A DNA stretch of 64,000 nucleotides, taken from assembly GCA_024643365.1 (NCBI GenBank), contig JAHENC010000001.1, forward strand, positions 175,475 to 239,474. Direction: 5' to 3'. Position 1 is the stretch's first letter, and the number at the start of each line of letters is the position of its first letter. Below, piece by piece: positions 1 to 9,934 of the stretch. Made by a program: the position numbers and the translations under genes. The stretch is from Crocinitomicaceae bacterium (GTDB lineage Bacteria; Bacteroidota; Bacteroidia; Flavobacteriales_D; Crocinitomicaceae). The notes beneath the pieces were generated by a model that saw only the letters and a program-made list of their open reading frames with translations, ran no database searches and was not told the origin of the DNA.

Positions 1-19
1 TCAGGGCTTTTTTTATGTT
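1..19 (-). terminator. Possible citrate synthase terminator, cut by window edge
   Basis: Just past the citrate synthase stop, the minus strand reads an A-run followed by GCCCTGA and then leaves the window. This could be the first arm of a terminator hairpin whose second arm lies outside. It cannot be confirmed from this window. Confidence 0.25.
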
Positions 20-1306
20 TTATCGTTTCGAGATCTCAACGTACTCTCGGTCCGTTTCGCCGATGTAAATCTGACGTGGACGACCGATTGGTTCTTTGTT
101 CTCTGTCATTTCTTTCCATTGAGCAATCCATCCTGGTAGACGTCCTAAAGCGAACATCACGGTGAACATTTCTGAAGGAATTCCCAATGCTTTGTAAATG
201 ATTCCAGAATAGAAATCTACATTTGGATATAAGTTTCTCGCTTTGAAGTATTCGTCCTCCAAGGCAACTTTCTCTAATTTTTTCGCGATGTCCAACAATG
301 GATCATTCACACCTAATTTCTCCAATACTTCATCACATGCTTTTTTGATAATGTTCGCACGTGGATCGAAGTTTTTGTAAACTCTGTGTCCGAAGCCCAT
401 CAAACGGAATGGATCTTCTTTATCCTTCGCTTTCAAAACCCATTTATCTACATTTCCACCATCGTTGTGGATTTGCTCTAACATTTCGATTACTTCTTGG
501 TTTGCTCCACCATGTAGAGGGCCCCAAAGTGCAGAAATACCTGCAGAAACTGTAGAGTATAAATTCGCTTGAGAAGAACCTACGATACGAACCGTTGATG
601 TAGAACAGTTTTGTTCGTGATCAGCGTGAAGAATCAATAAGGTATTCAATGCACTCACCACAACTGGATCAACTTTGTAATCTTCCGTTGGCATCGCAAA
701 CATCATGTACAAGAAATTCTTGCAATAATCAAATTCATTTTTTGGATACATGAATGGGTGACGAATCGAATTCTTGTATGCCCAAGCTGCTAACGTAGGT
801 AATTTCGCGATCAAACGGTGAATCGTTAAATTCTTCGCTTCCTTGCTTCGGTTTGGATCCAAAGATTCTGGATAGAACGTTGCTAAGGATGCAATCATCG
901 AAGAAAGTACACCCATTGGATGTGCTTTCGATGGATATGCTTCAAAGAATTGTTTCATGTCCTCATGAACCAAAGTATGTTTCTTGATACTATCTTCGAA
1001 TGCATCCAATTCAGTTTGTGTTGGAAGATTCCCATAAATGAGAAGATATGCAACTTCAATGAACGAAGCCTTCGCCGCTAATTGCTCAATTGAATATCCT
1101 CTGTAATGTAGAATCCCCTCTTCTCCGTCCAAGAAAGTAATCGCACTTTTCGTTGCTCCTGTATTCTTGTAACCTGTATCTAAGGTAATGTAACCCGTCA
1201 TATCTCTCAACTTGGAGATATCGATCGCTTTTTCGTTTTCTGTACCTGTTATAACCGGAAGTTCGTATACTTTTCCGTCAAGTTCAATTTTGGCTAGTTC
1301 ACTCAT
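20..1306 (-). CDS. gltA: Citrate synthase (type I/II hexameric family)
   Basis: Condenses oxaloacetate and acetyl-CoA to citrate, the entry step of the TCA cycle, in the cytoplasm. At 428 residues it has the usual bacterial length. Visible family landmarks are the HADHEQN segment, the HGGANQEVIEML substrate-binding stretch, the GFGHRVYKNFDPRA motif with the catalytic histidine region, and the VDFYSG motif carrying the catalytic aspartate near the C-terminus. The N-terminal part (LDGKVYELPVI) resembles the short beta-domain of the NADH-sensitive citrate synthases. It stands alone on the minus strand, about 115 bases downstream of the dipeptidyl peptidase gene, with no obvious partner. I see no strong TAnnTTTG box upstream. 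Identification is secure. Confidence 0.97.
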   Translation of the reverse strand: MSELAKIELDGKVYELPVITGTENEKAIDISKLRDMTGYITLDTGYKNTGATKSAITFLDGEEGILHYRGYSIEQLAAKASFIEVAYLLIYGNLPTQTELDAFEDSIKKHTLVHEDMKQFFEAYPSKAHPMGVLSSMIASLATFYPESLDPNRSKEAKNLTIHRLIAKLPTLAAWAYKNSIRHPFMYPKNEFDYCKNFLYMMFAMPTEDYKVDPVVVSALNTLLILHADHEQNCSTSTVRIVGSSQANLYSTVSAGISALWGPLHGGANQEVIEMLEQIHNDGGNVDKWVLKAKDKEDPFRLMGFGHRVYKNFDPRANIIKKACDEVLEKLGVNDPLLDIAKKLEKVALEDEYFKARNLYPNVDFYSGIIYKALGIPSEMFTVMFALGRLPGWIAQWKEMTENKEPIGRPRQIYIGETDREYVEISKR

Positions 1307-1422
1307 TTTTTCTGTCGAAATATGTGTTTGGTATAAAAGTTTGCCCTAAATTACAAAAGAAACATCGAACTCTGTTTGTCTCGCGTAAAATATTAATAAT
1401 TTAATGACATTTTTTTAGTGGT

Positions 1423-3582
1423 CTAAAGGTTTTCGTCGATAAAATTCAACATCAACTGAAATAAATGATTCCGAGTATTGCCACCATATATCCCGTGGTT
1501 TTTGTTCGGATAGATAAATAAGTCAAATTGTTTATTCGCTTTCACAAGCGCAGTGATCATTTCCATACTATTCTGATAATGAACATTATCATCTGCAGAA
1601 CCGTGGATTAAAAGGTATTTCCCCTTGATATTATCTACATAATTTATGGGTGAATTTCGATCGTAACCATCTGCGTTTTCTTGTGGAGTTCGCATAAATC
1701 GTTCCGTGTAAATATTGTCATAATAACGCCAGTTGGTTACCGGTGCAACCGCGATCGCCATTTTAAAGACATCGGCTCCTTTTGTTATTCCTAAAGATGC
1801 CATGAATCCACCATAACTCCAACCCATGATTCCAACACGACTAGCATCGACAAACGAATTTTTTGAATATTCCTTTACAGCATTGATGACATCTTCGATC
1901 TCCAATTTACCTAATTGTAAATACGTCGACTTTTTAAATGCCGCACCTTGGTACATCGTACCTCTCGGATCCACTTGAAAAACAATGTATCCCTTTTGCG
2001 CTAAAAGTTGATGAAAGAAATAATCATTTCCATCCCAAGCGTCTAATACTTCATTATGTCCAGGACCTCCATAAACATTGACATACATGGGATATTTTTT
2101 TGAAGGATCGAATCCAACCGGTAAGATGACCGAAGCATTCAATTTCACACCATTTGCTGAAATTTCAATAAATTGTTTTGTGGACAAGCGTTCCTTTTTC
2201 AGTTTATCCATAAAAGCTTGATTGGATTCTAATACTCGAACCACAGAACCATCGCTTTTGCAAAGGGAATAAACGGGAGCTTGATTCGCATTTGAATAGG
2301 TATGTACAAAATACTTCATTCCATTTAGGAACTCGGCCTCATTCGAACCAACAGTAGTTGTTAAATCGCGTTTTTTGGACCCATCCAATTGTACCGCGTA
2401 AATCGATTTATGAATCGCACCTTTTTCAGATGAACTAAAATAAATTTGTTGGGTGCTTTCATCGAATCCAAGAAAATCAATCACATCCCAAGGACCACTT
2501 GTGATTTGTTTTACCGAACCATCAAAATTTAATTGGAAAATATGGCGGTATCCATTTTCTTCACTCGTGCGCAAAATGGATTGTCCATCCTTCAAGATGA
2601 GTAAATTGTCATCGATATCCACATACGTTTGCGATTTCTCTGTAAAGAAGTTTTTACTCACCGCTTTTCCTTTCACCATATCCACTAACCAATAGTTTAA
2701 TTCACTTTGGTGACGATTCATGGTTTGAACAATCAATTGATTTGATTTGGATGACCAATTCAAACGAGGAATGTATTCGTAGCTGCCTAATTGAATGTGC
2801 TGTACTTTTTTACTTTCTAATGAAACACAATGAGCTGTAACAATACTATTCACTTCACCTGCTTTCGGATATTTAAACTCATATTGTTCAGGATAAAGTC
2901 CTTCGAACATATCCATGCTGAATTCAGGCACTTCTTTTTCATCAAAACGCAAATAAGCTATGAACTTACTATCAGGGGACCAGCCATATGCTTTGGTAAT
3001 GGAGAATTCTTCTTCATATACCCAATCCGTTGTCCCGTTAATTATTTTGTTTCGTTTCCCATCCAAGGTTAATTTCTCGACTTTTCCAGAGGAAATGGTT
3101 TTTACATAAATGTCATTGCCGTGAATAAAGGATACTTTCTTACCATCCGGTGAATATTCCGCCAAGGTTTGTGGCGTATGAGTGGGATCTAGAGGCGTCA
3201 ATTTTTGCGTGGAAAGGTCAAATAAATAATAGACTGCCTGATAACTACGACGGTAAATAGACTCCACATTCGTTAATAAAAGAATTTTAGTTTCGTCCGA
3301 ATTAAACTCATAGTCATCGAACGTCAGTTTTTTACCATCAACTAGAAGTTTCGAGCCATCCAGAACAACAGTTCCTTTGTCATTCATGTCGTTCAAACTG
3401 AATTTATAAATAGAACTACCTTCTTTTACATTGGTGTAATGTTCTCCATCATTCATGGATTTAAAACCGCTAATACGCTTAGGACTAAATTCATAATTTT
3501 TCCAAATGCGTTCAACTGTAAGGTCTTGTGTGAAAACTATAGAGTAAATAAAGGTAAAAAGAAACAGGATAGTATTTTTCAT
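1423..3582 (-). CDS. Dipeptidyl peptidase IV, secreted S9 serine peptidase
   Basis: Removes N-terminal X-Pro or X-Ala dipeptides from peptides, probably in the periplasm or at the cell surface. The 719-residue protein starts with a signal peptide (hydrophobic stretch ending FTQ, about residue 19). It continues with a beta-propeller domain (about 40-480) and ends in an alpha/beta-hydrolase domain. The YEEEF segment near residue 190 matches the double-glutamate motif that in DPP4 anchors the substrate N-terminus. The catalytic triad is visible as GWSYGG (serine near 588), the aspartate in HGSADDNVHY (near 663) and the histidine in NKNHGIYGG (near 695). It is a single gene with its own promoter. 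Such enzymes are usual in protein-degrading Bacteroidota. Confidence 0.95.
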   Translation of the reverse strand: MKNTILFLFTFIYSIVFTQDLTVERIWKNYEFSPKRISGFKSMNDGEHYTNVKEGSSIYKFSLNDMNDKGTVVLDGSKLLVDGKKLTFDDYEFNSDETKILLLTNVESIYRRSYQAVYYLFDLSTQKLTPLDPTHTPQTLAEYSPDGKKVSFIHGNDIYVKTISSGKVEKLTLDGKRNKIINGTTDWVYEEEFSITKAYGWSPDSKFIAYLRFDEKEVPEFSMDMFEGLYPEQYEFKYPKAGEVNSIVTAHCVSLESKKVQHIQLGSYEYIPRLNWSSKSNQLIVQTMNRHQSELNYWLVDMVKGKAVSKNFFTEKSQTYVDIDDNLLILKDGQSILRTSEENGYRHIFQLNFDGSVKQITSGPWDVIDFLGFDESTQQIYFSSSEKGAIHKSIYAVQLDGSKKRDLTTTVGSNEAEFLNGMKYFVHTYSNANQAPVYSLCKSDGSVVRVLESNQAFMDKLKKERLSTKQFIEISANGVKLNASVILPVGFDPSKKYPMYVNVYGGPGHNEVLDAWDGNDYFFHQLLAQKGYIVFQVDPRGTMYQGAAFKKSTYLQLGKLEIEDVINAVKEYSKNSFVDASRVGIMGWSYGGFMASLGITKGADVFKMAIAVAPVTNWRYYDNIYTERFMRTPQENADGYDRNSPINYVDNIKGKYLLIHGSADDNVHYQNSMEMITALVKANKQFDLFIYPNKNHGIYGGNTRNHLFQLMLNFIDENL

Positions 3583-3600
3583 GTGTAATTATTTGAAGCC

Positions 3601-3631
3601 CGAATTTAAGTATTGTACTTGGATTAAACAA
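3601..3631 (-). promoter_or_regulatory. Predicted promoter of the dipeptidyl peptidase gene
   Basis: On the minus strand a TTG (3631-3629) is followed by 20 bases and TAAATTCG (3608-3601). This is one mismatch from the Bacteroidota -7 consensus TAnnTTTG, at consensus spacing. The predicted leader to the ATG at 3582 is about 14 bases. Confidence 0.5.
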
Positions 3632-3703
3632 CTTGTTCCATTCGCTAACATTCAATTCATGAAAGTTTAACCTGAAAGTTTATTTAATTTTCAAAAAAAC
3701 ACC

Positions 3704-3711
3704 TAAATTTG
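3704..3711 (+). promoter_or_regulatory. Candidate -7 box ahead of the nuclease locus
   Basis: TAAATTTG at 3704-3711 matches TAnnTTTG. A second near match, TGACTTTG, lies at 3780-3787. Neither has a clear -33 TTG. One of them probably drives the plus-strand run that starts at 3829. The rest of the gap 3583-3828 shows nothing else I can support. Confidence 0.35.
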
Positions 3712-3828
3712 TTTCAACTTTTTACGTGTCCTCCTTGATGCATCTATGCTGAAACCACTTAAAAAGAATAATAACTTCATGACTTTGTAACGACAAAAAA
3801 AGATCATGTTGCTTGTTTTTATTGGATT

Positions 3829-4887
3829 ATGAAAAAAATTTTACTGTTTATCACAAGTGTATTAACACTGAATGCAACTGCTCAAAATTGTTCTGAATTA
3901 TTCATTTCTGAGTACGTAGAAGGATGGTCAAACAACAAAGCCTTAGAAATTTACAATCCAACTGCCAATCCGATCAATCTGAGTGGTTACTTTGTTTCAC
4001 GCTATTCTAACGGTGCAACGACAGCAACTGTTGCTAATTCCGTTCAATTATCAGGAACGATCGCTGCGCATGACGTATATGTTGCCGTTCTAGACAAACA
4101 AGATCCAAACGGAACAGGACAAGAAGCTCCTATTTGGGATTCTTTGCAAGCACGTGCAGATGGATTTTATTGTCCAATCTACAACACGTCAAACTCATTT
4201 TATTGGAATGGTAACGATGCCATTATGTTGGCAAAAGGAACTTTGCCTTCATCAGCAACAACGTTAATCAATGCTACGAATGTACCAGGATTCGCCATTG
4301 TTGACCTTTTAGGAAAAATTGGAGAGAATCCCGCGAATGAAACGGGAACGTCATCTGGAAACGACGGAGCATGGTCAACACAGTTTCCTTACAGCACAGG
4401 ATTAGGTGTATTGATTACGAAAGATCATTCAATGATTCGCAAATCAACAATTGTTAAAGGATCTACAACAAATCCTTCGTTTTTTGACCCACTTTTAGAT
4501 TACGATTCGATTCCACCAGTAATTGTTCGTTTAGATGCTAACGGAGATACCCTTTATGGAACAAGCGGAAATCCAATCCTAGATGGAAACTGGAGCTCAC
4601 TTGGAACACACAACTGTTCATGTAACCCTGCAGCAGTAAATGAAAATGAAGTGAGTTCATTAAGCGTATATCCTAACCCAAGCAACGGAATTGTAAATAT
4701 CAAAAGCAACGGAAGTATTCGTAAAATACAAGTTTTAAACTCACTTGGACAAACCATCTACACTCAAGCGAATATCGGTTCAAAACCAGTTATCTCTCTT
4801 GATTTAAGCGAATTCAGTGGTGTTTACATCATTCGAATCACAGATCTTAACGGACAACAATTGATCCGTAAAATCATCTTAAGATAA
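3829..4887 (+). CDS. Secreted lamin-tail-domain protein with T9SS sorting signal
   Basis: A 352-residue extracellular protein. The signal peptide ends about residue 18 (TAQ). Residues about 20-130 form a lamin tail domain (LTD), recognised by LFISEYVEGWSNNKALEIYNP and the LSGYFVSRYSNG stretch. This LTD subtype is commonly fused to bacterial extracellular nucleases of the ExeM/NucH kind. Here it has no catalytic domain: residues about 130-265 continue the LTD and a linker with a Cys-x-Cys. The last 80 residues (SVYPNPSNG to IIRKIILR) are a type A T9SS sorting domain, so it is probably exported across the outer membrane and anchored or released. It lies 32 bases upstream of a TonB-dependent receptor and shares a run with a nuclease and a nucleotidase. 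Binding of nucleic acid is my inference. Confidence 0.85.
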   Translation: MKKILLFITSVLTLNATAQNCSELFISEYVEGWSNNKALEIYNPTANPINLSGYFVSRYSNGATTATVANSVQLSGTIAAHDVYVAVLDKQDPNGTGQEAPIWDSLQARADGFYCPIYNTSNSFYWNGNDAIMLAKGTLPSSATTLINATNVPGFAIVDLLGKIGENPANETGTSSGNDGAWSTQFPYSTGLGVLITKDHSMIRKSTIVKGSTTNPSFFDPLLDYDSIPPVIVRLDANGDTLYGTSGNPILDGNWSSLGTHNCSCNPAAVNENEVSSLSVYPNPSNGIVNIKSNGSIRKIQVLNSLGQTIYTQANIGSKPVISLDLSEFSGVYIIRITDLNGQQLIRKIILR

Positions 4888-4919
4888 GTACGACAATTTA
4901 TTGTCCTACTCGAAAAACG

Positions 4920-7667
4920 ATGAAATATTTTATTCTTATTCTGTTCGCATGCTTTACTGAATGGAGTTTCAGTCAGGCTACTGCTAAAATCACTGGTGAA
5001 GTCAGTGAAAATGCTACGAATCAACTTTTAAGTGGCGCAAAAATCACCCTTTACAACAATAAAGGTATAGTGATGAAAAGGGCCATGTCGAACTCGCAAG
5101 GGATTTACGAAATGACCGACGTGACCTACGGCGATTATTCCATTACGTTCAAAATGATGGGATTTGACTCAATGGTTCAGGAAATTCAAGTTTCTAAACC
5201 CATTTTGACTGTCAATTTTTTCATCGGAGCAAGTCAAGAATACCGCGAAATAAAAGTCATCGGTAATTTAGCAGGTTCACAAAATGTTCCCGTCGCGGTT
5301 ACTAAAATACCTTTACAAAAAATTACTGAAGAACTTGGCTCACGTGATTTGCCCATGTTGCTAAATGGAACCCCAGGAGTCTATGCCACACAACAAGGAG
5401 GTGGAGACGGAGATGCACGAATCAATGTGCGTGGATTTGATCAACGCAATGTTGGTGTGATGATCGATGGTGTTCCTGTAAACGACATGGAAAATGGCGC
5501 TGTTTATTGGTCCAATTGGTTTGGATTAGATGCTATTACAGCTCAAATGCAAGTGCAACGTGGACTCGGAGCAACTAAAATTGCCATGCCATCAATTGGT
5601 GGAACAATTAATATCATTACCCAGGGTGTTTCCAATAAACCAGGTGGGTCTTTCCGTCAGGAATATGGTACTGGAAATTTATTACGCTCTACCCTATCCT
5701 ATAATACTGGAATGACGAAATCTGGTTGGGGATTAACTTTTTCCGCATCCTATAAACAAGCGGATGGTTGGGTATATGGAACTCCAAGTCAAGGTAAATT
5801 TGGGTACCTCAAGGTGTCAAAGAAATTGGACAAACATCTAATGACTTTATCTGCTTTTGCTGCACCACAAGAACATGGTCAACGATCATACACACAAGCC
5901 ATACAATATTTTGATGAGGCAACAGCTCGAGATCTTGGGGCGCCGATCGACACGAATATGATTTTCTCAAATATGGGTATTCGCTTCAATCAACATTGGG
6001 GATATCAAACAGATAGTAACGGAGAAAAACAAATCCTTAACGAACGACTTAATTTCTACTCTAAACCTCAGTTTACCTTAAAGGATTTTTGGACGGTCAA
6101 TGATAAATTGTCCATATCAAACATTGCCTATGTTTCTGTTGGTCGCGGTGGTGGGACAAGCATATTCAATTCAAGTGCTTTACTTAGAGATTCGACTGGA
6201 TTGATTAATTGGGATTTAGTCATCAAAGAAAATCAAGTTAATTCGCTTTTTGGCACTCCAAATACTGACCCTATTTATCATCCAACGGAGATTAAATCAA
6301 GTCAAATTTTGTATGCAAGTATCAACAATCATTTTTGGGCAGGATACTTGAGTCAATTTAATTACACCTACTCTAAAAAATTAGAGTTTTCTGGTGGGAT
6401 TGATTTTCGTTATTATCAAGGATCACATTATCAAGTGATCACTAATTTATTAGGGGGCGACTATTTTGTAAGTACGGCGGATAAAAACGATGCGGATCCA
6501 ATGCAACGTGTAGGAGATAAAATTGCAAAAAATGCATTTAATGCAGATCGTGATGGAATTGTACAATGGACCGGAGCATTTGGACAAATGGAATATACCG
6601 GAAAGAAATTATCCTACTTTGTAAATGTATCAGGAATTTTGAATGGGTATAAAGGAGTAGATCGTTTTCAAAAAAGAGTATTGGACTTGGGAGATACGGT
6701 TTTGAGAATTGGTGCGTTAGACACCATTACTTATAATGGAGAGACGTATGATGCGAGTAATAAAAATCTTAAGTATTACGCTACAGATTGGAAATTCCTC
6801 CCTGGTTTTACCTTTAAATCTGGTTTGAGATATCAGGTGCAAAAAAATGCGACTGCTTACATCAATGTTGGATACCTAAATCGAACTCCACAATTCTCAA
6901 ATGTCATTGATAACAACACCAATAGTTTCTTTGGAGAAATCGTCAATGAAAAGATTCTCTCTGCAGAGGGTGGTTATAATTATGCAAAAGAGAAGTTCGG
7001 ATTCAATGTCAATGCGTATGCGACGAATTGGAAAAATAAACCTTTTCCTTACGGAGTAGCAGTTCCTGATCCAAATGATCCAACAGAATTTATTCGCATT
7101 AACATTAATGGAATGGATGCTGTTCACCTTGGAGGAGAATTTGATGCAGCTTTCAAGTTTTCTAAAAAACTTTCTGGTGACGTTATGGTATCCATTGGAC
7201 AATGGTATTGGAATTCTTCTAAGACAGTATTTGTTCCACAATATGATTCACTCGAATTTAGTTTCGATGCAAAAGGTGTTCACGTAGGTGATGCCGCACA
7301 AACTGCAATGGCTGCCGCTTTAAGGTACGAACCAATTAAAAATGGTTACATCAAGCTGCAACTGCAATATTTTGATCGCTATTATTCAAACTTTGATCCA
7401 TTCACGCTTCAAGGAGTCAATGGTGGTCGAGATTCTTGGAAAATGCCATCATATGCTCTATTGAATGTATTTGCTGGATATAAAATTCCATTTAAAACAT
7501 TCTCCTTACTAACAACAGCAACAATCACAAACGCCTTAAATACCAAGTATATTTCAGATGCAACGAATAACGCAAATGATATCTACAACACCTTCGATGC
7601 TCAGTCAGCCAGCGTCATGTTTGGAGGTGGATTTCGCTTTAATGTTTCACTCGCAATTCAATTTTAA
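4920..7667 (+). CDS. TonB-dependent outer-membrane receptor
   Basis: A 915-residue outer-membrane transporter that takes up a ligand using TonB energy. The order is: signal peptide (to about residue 19), carboxypeptidase-regulatory-like beta-sandwich (about 22-105, with the SGAKITLYN and YGDYSITFKMMGFDS strands), plug domain (about 125-235, including INVRGFDQRNVGVMIDGVPVNDMENG), then a long 22-strand-type beta-barrel ending in the outer-membrane terminal phenylalanine. There is no SusD-like partner next to it, so it is not a classical polysaccharide utilisation locus. The following nuclease gene starts two bases after its stop, which indicates one transcript. The substrate cannot be read from sequence. 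The neighbours suggest nucleic-acid breakdown products or a phosphate or metal species; iron or vitamin uptake is an alternative. Confidence 0.93.
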   Translation: MKYFILILFACFTEWSFSQATAKITGEVSENATNQLLSGAKITLYNNKGIVMKRAMSNSQGIYEMTDVTYGDYSITFKMMGFDSMVQEIQVSKPILTVNFFIGASQEYREIKVIGNLAGSQNVPVAVTKIPLQKITEELGSRDLPMLLNGTPGVYATQQGGGDGDARINVRGFDQRNVGVMIDGVPVNDMENGAVYWSNWFGLDAITAQMQVQRGLGATKIAMPSIGGTINIITQGVSNKPGGSFRQEYGTGNLLRSTLSYNTGMTKSGWGLTFSASYKQADGWVYGTPSQGKFGYLKVSKKLDKHLMTLSAFAAPQEHGQRSYTQAIQYFDEATARDLGAPIDTNMIFSNMGIRFNQHWGYQTDSNGEKQILNERLNFYSKPQFTLKDFWTVNDKLSISNIAYVSVGRGGGTSIFNSSALLRDSTGLINWDLVIKENQVNSLFGTPNTDPIYHPTEIKSSQILYASINNHFWAGYLSQFNYTYSKKLEFSGGIDFRYYQGSHYQVITNLLGGDYFVSTADKNDADPMQRVGDKIAKNAFNADRDGIVQWTGAFGQMEYTGKKLSYFVNVSGILNGYKGVDRFQKRVLDLGDTVLRIGALDTITYNGETYDASNKNLKYYATDWKFLPGFTFKSGLRYQVQKNATAYINVGYLNRTPQFSNVIDNNTNSFFGEIVNEKILSAEGGYNYAKEKFGFNVNAYATNWKNKPFPYGVAVPDPNDPTEFIRININGMDAVHLGGEFDAAFKFSKKLSGDVMVSIGQWYWNSSKTVFVPQYDSLEFSFDAKGVHVGDAAQTAMAAALRYEPIKNGYIKLQLQYFDRYYSNFDPFTLQGVNGGRDSWKMPSYALLNVFAGYKIPFKTFSLLTTATITNALNTKYISDATNNANDIYNTFDAQSASVMFGGGFRFNVSLAIQF

Positions 7668-7669
7668 TT

Positions 7670-9934
7670 ATGACAAAAGGAATACTTAGTTTTTTCGCTT
7701 TATTCACTGTTCTCAGTTTAAAAGCTCAAACCATTTCTCAAGTTCGAAACTTAGGAATCGGTCAAACAGTTACCGTTACTGGTGTAGTAACGAATGGTAG
7801 TGAACTTGGTAGTATCCGCTACTTGCAAGATGGAACGGCTGGAATCGCTTGTTACGGAAGTTCTTTATCTTCGGTTCAACGTGGAGATTCAATTACCGCT
7901 ACTGGGGTATTATTTGACTTCAGTGGTTTACTCGAACTTTCTCCTACGAATAGCTTTATCAATCATGGTCCAGCAGTACTACCTTTAGCCCAAACAATTC
8001 CCTTCACAAGTGGAACGGAATCTTTGGAAGCGCAATTGGTGCGTTTTGACAACGTAACTTTTGTTCAAACTGGAAACTTTGCCACTGGAAATAGTACGGT
8101 TCAAGTTTCAAATGGAACAAGCACGTTCGATGTTCGTGTAAACGGTTCAACAAACATTGACGGGACAGCCATTCCAACGGGACCCATTTCCATTGTTGGT
8201 CTGCTCGGACAATTCAACGCGAATTACCAAATTATACCAAGAAATTTATTGGACATTTTCCCATACGTTGCGCCGGCAAGAGAGATTAACGTGAAAGTAA
8301 ACGGTTCAACTGTGCTTAATAACGATACGTATATCGTAGGAACCACTGCTGCTACGAATGTGATAATTGAAAATACAGGGGTTTCAGCCTTGACACTTTC
8401 AGGTGTAACATTTACAGGTGCAAACGCCTCTGAATTCGGAATTAACTTAACAACTGGAACAGTTGCGGGATTGGGAAGTAATAGTTACTCATTGACATTC
8501 ACTCCAACAGGTACAGGTACACGCACAGCGACCATTTCCATTGCCAACAATGACAGTGATGAGAATCCATACATCATCAACTTGTACGCAATTGGTACAA
8601 ATAACCTTGCAACAGAACCAACTTCTAATCCATCGAATTTAACCTTCCCTTTAATAAAAGCGTATACAATCGCGGGACAATACACAGCAGGAACCAATGC
8701 TGAAAATTACCTTGTTCTTTGGAAAAATGGATCTGTAGTTACAGGAATACCAACAGATGGAACTAGCTACAAAAGAGGAGACGTTATTGGAGATGCACGT
8801 GTGGCATATATCGGAAGTGGAACGGGATTCACACCACGTGGAATCATTGCCAATCAAAACTACCATTTTGTTGTTTACGCATTCAATGGTCCTGCTGGAT
8901 TTGAAAATTACAAAACAACTTCTCCTGCCATCGGAAACGTTACAAGTCAAGGAGAACAAATCGGAAACTATTATGCTGGAATCACTTCTGGTTCAACTAC
9001 GTTTTTAAGTGACTTAAGTGCATTGATTAATCCTCACACAGTTGTTTCTTATTTCAATTACAAAACAACAGTGATGAATCAATTCGAGATTCGCGATACA
9101 ACGAACGGACAATCTTTCGTGACCTGTGTCTATTCAGGTGAACGCAAAGTATTTGATGAACCATTTGACTGGTCAGCTCAAGGATATTCTCGTGAGCACT
9201 CATATTGTCACTCTTGGATGCCTACATTCCCTTGTGATAATCCTGAGCAACCAGAATACAGTGACCAACACAACTTATGGCCTACAAACTTGCAACAAGC
9301 AAATACGCCAAGAAGTAATCTTCCATTAATGGACATCGATGGAAATGTGGTATTTACTTACTTAGAAGGAAGAGTCGGATATAGCGGAAATCAGTTGGTT
9401 TACGAGCCTCGTGCAGCACAAAAAGGAAATGCGGCGCGTTCTATCTTTTACATGGCAACAGCTTACAACGGTCAAGGTGGAAACAACTGGCAAATACCAA
9501 CAAACCAGAGTCAAGAGTCTTTGAAAACATGGCACTTTAATGACCTCCCTGATAATTACGAAATCGCTAGAAATGAATTTATCTTCAGCAAACAAGCAAA
9601 TAGAAATCCATATGTTGACTCTGTAAATTTCGCTTGTCACGTTAACTTTGCAAACATGTCTTATTTAGTTTGTGACGCTGGAATCGATGAGAAATTAGCT
9701 GCTAATTTCACCGTTTTCCCAGTTCCAACCTCCAATAAATTATTTGCTCAGGTGAATGGATTAGACATTGTTGAATACACCATCACGGATATGCAAGGCA
9801 GAGTAATTAAATCGTCTTCTAATATTCAAGTTCCCGTTTTAGAATTGGGGACAACTGAATTCAAATCTGGAATGTACCTACTACAAGTTGGGACAACATT
9901 CGGTCAAGTTCAACGTGAATTTATCGTCGAGTGA
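7670..9934 (+). CDS. Secreted endonuclease I with OB-fold and Ig-like domains, T9SS sorted
   Basis: A 754-residue extracellular nuclease. After a signal peptide (to about residue 19, KAQ) comes an OB-fold domain of the kind found beside bacterial nucleases (about 20-200: VTVTGVVTNGSELGSIRYLQDG). Next is a choice-of-anchor/ASH Ig-like domain (about 205-310), then a fibronectin-like domain (about 315-420), then an endonuclease I domain (about 425-665). REHSYCHSWM near residue 507 and DQHNLWPTN near 531 carry the histidine and asparagine typical of the His-Me finger active site. The end (FTVFPVPTSN to QREFIVE) is a T9SS sorting domain. Expected action is metal-dependent cleavage of extracellular DNA or RNA. 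Its stop overlaps the next start by four bases, so it is translationally coupled to a 5'-nucleotidase subunit. Confidence 0.9.
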   Translation: MTKGILSFFALFTVLSLKAQTISQVRNLGIGQTVTVTGVVTNGSELGSIRYLQDGTAGIACYGSSLSSVQRGDSITATGVLFDFSGLLELSPTNSFINHGPAVLPLAQTIPFTSGTESLEAQLVRFDNVTFVQTGNFATGNSTVQVSNGTSTFDVRVNGSTNIDGTAIPTGPISIVGLLGQFNANYQIIPRNLLDIFPYVAPAREINVKVNGSTVLNNDTYIVGTTAATNVIIENTGVSALTLSGVTFTGANASEFGINLTTGTVAGLGSNSYSLTFTPTGTGTRTATISIANNDSDENPYIINLYAIGTNNLATEPTSNPSNLTFPLIKAYTIAGQYTAGTNAENYLVLWKNGSVVTGIPTDGTSYKRGDVIGDARVAYIGSGTGFTPRGIIANQNYHFVVYAFNGPAGFENYKTTSPAIGNVTSQGEQIGNYYAGITSGSTTFLSDLSALINPHTVVSYFNYKTTVMNQFEIRDTTNGQSFVTCVYSGERKVFDEPFDWSAQGYSREHSYCHSWMPTFPCDNPEQPEYSDQHNLWPTNLQQANTPRSNLPLMDIDGNVVFTYLEGRVGYSGNQLVYEPRAAQKGNAARSIFYMATAYNGQGGNNWQIPTNQSQESLKTWHFNDLPDNYEIARNEFIFSKQANRNPYVDSVNFACHVNFANMSYLVCDAGIDEKLAANFTVFPVPTSNKLFAQVNGLDIVEYTITDMQGRVIKSSSNIQVPVLELGTTEFKSGMYLLQVGTTFGQVQREFIVE

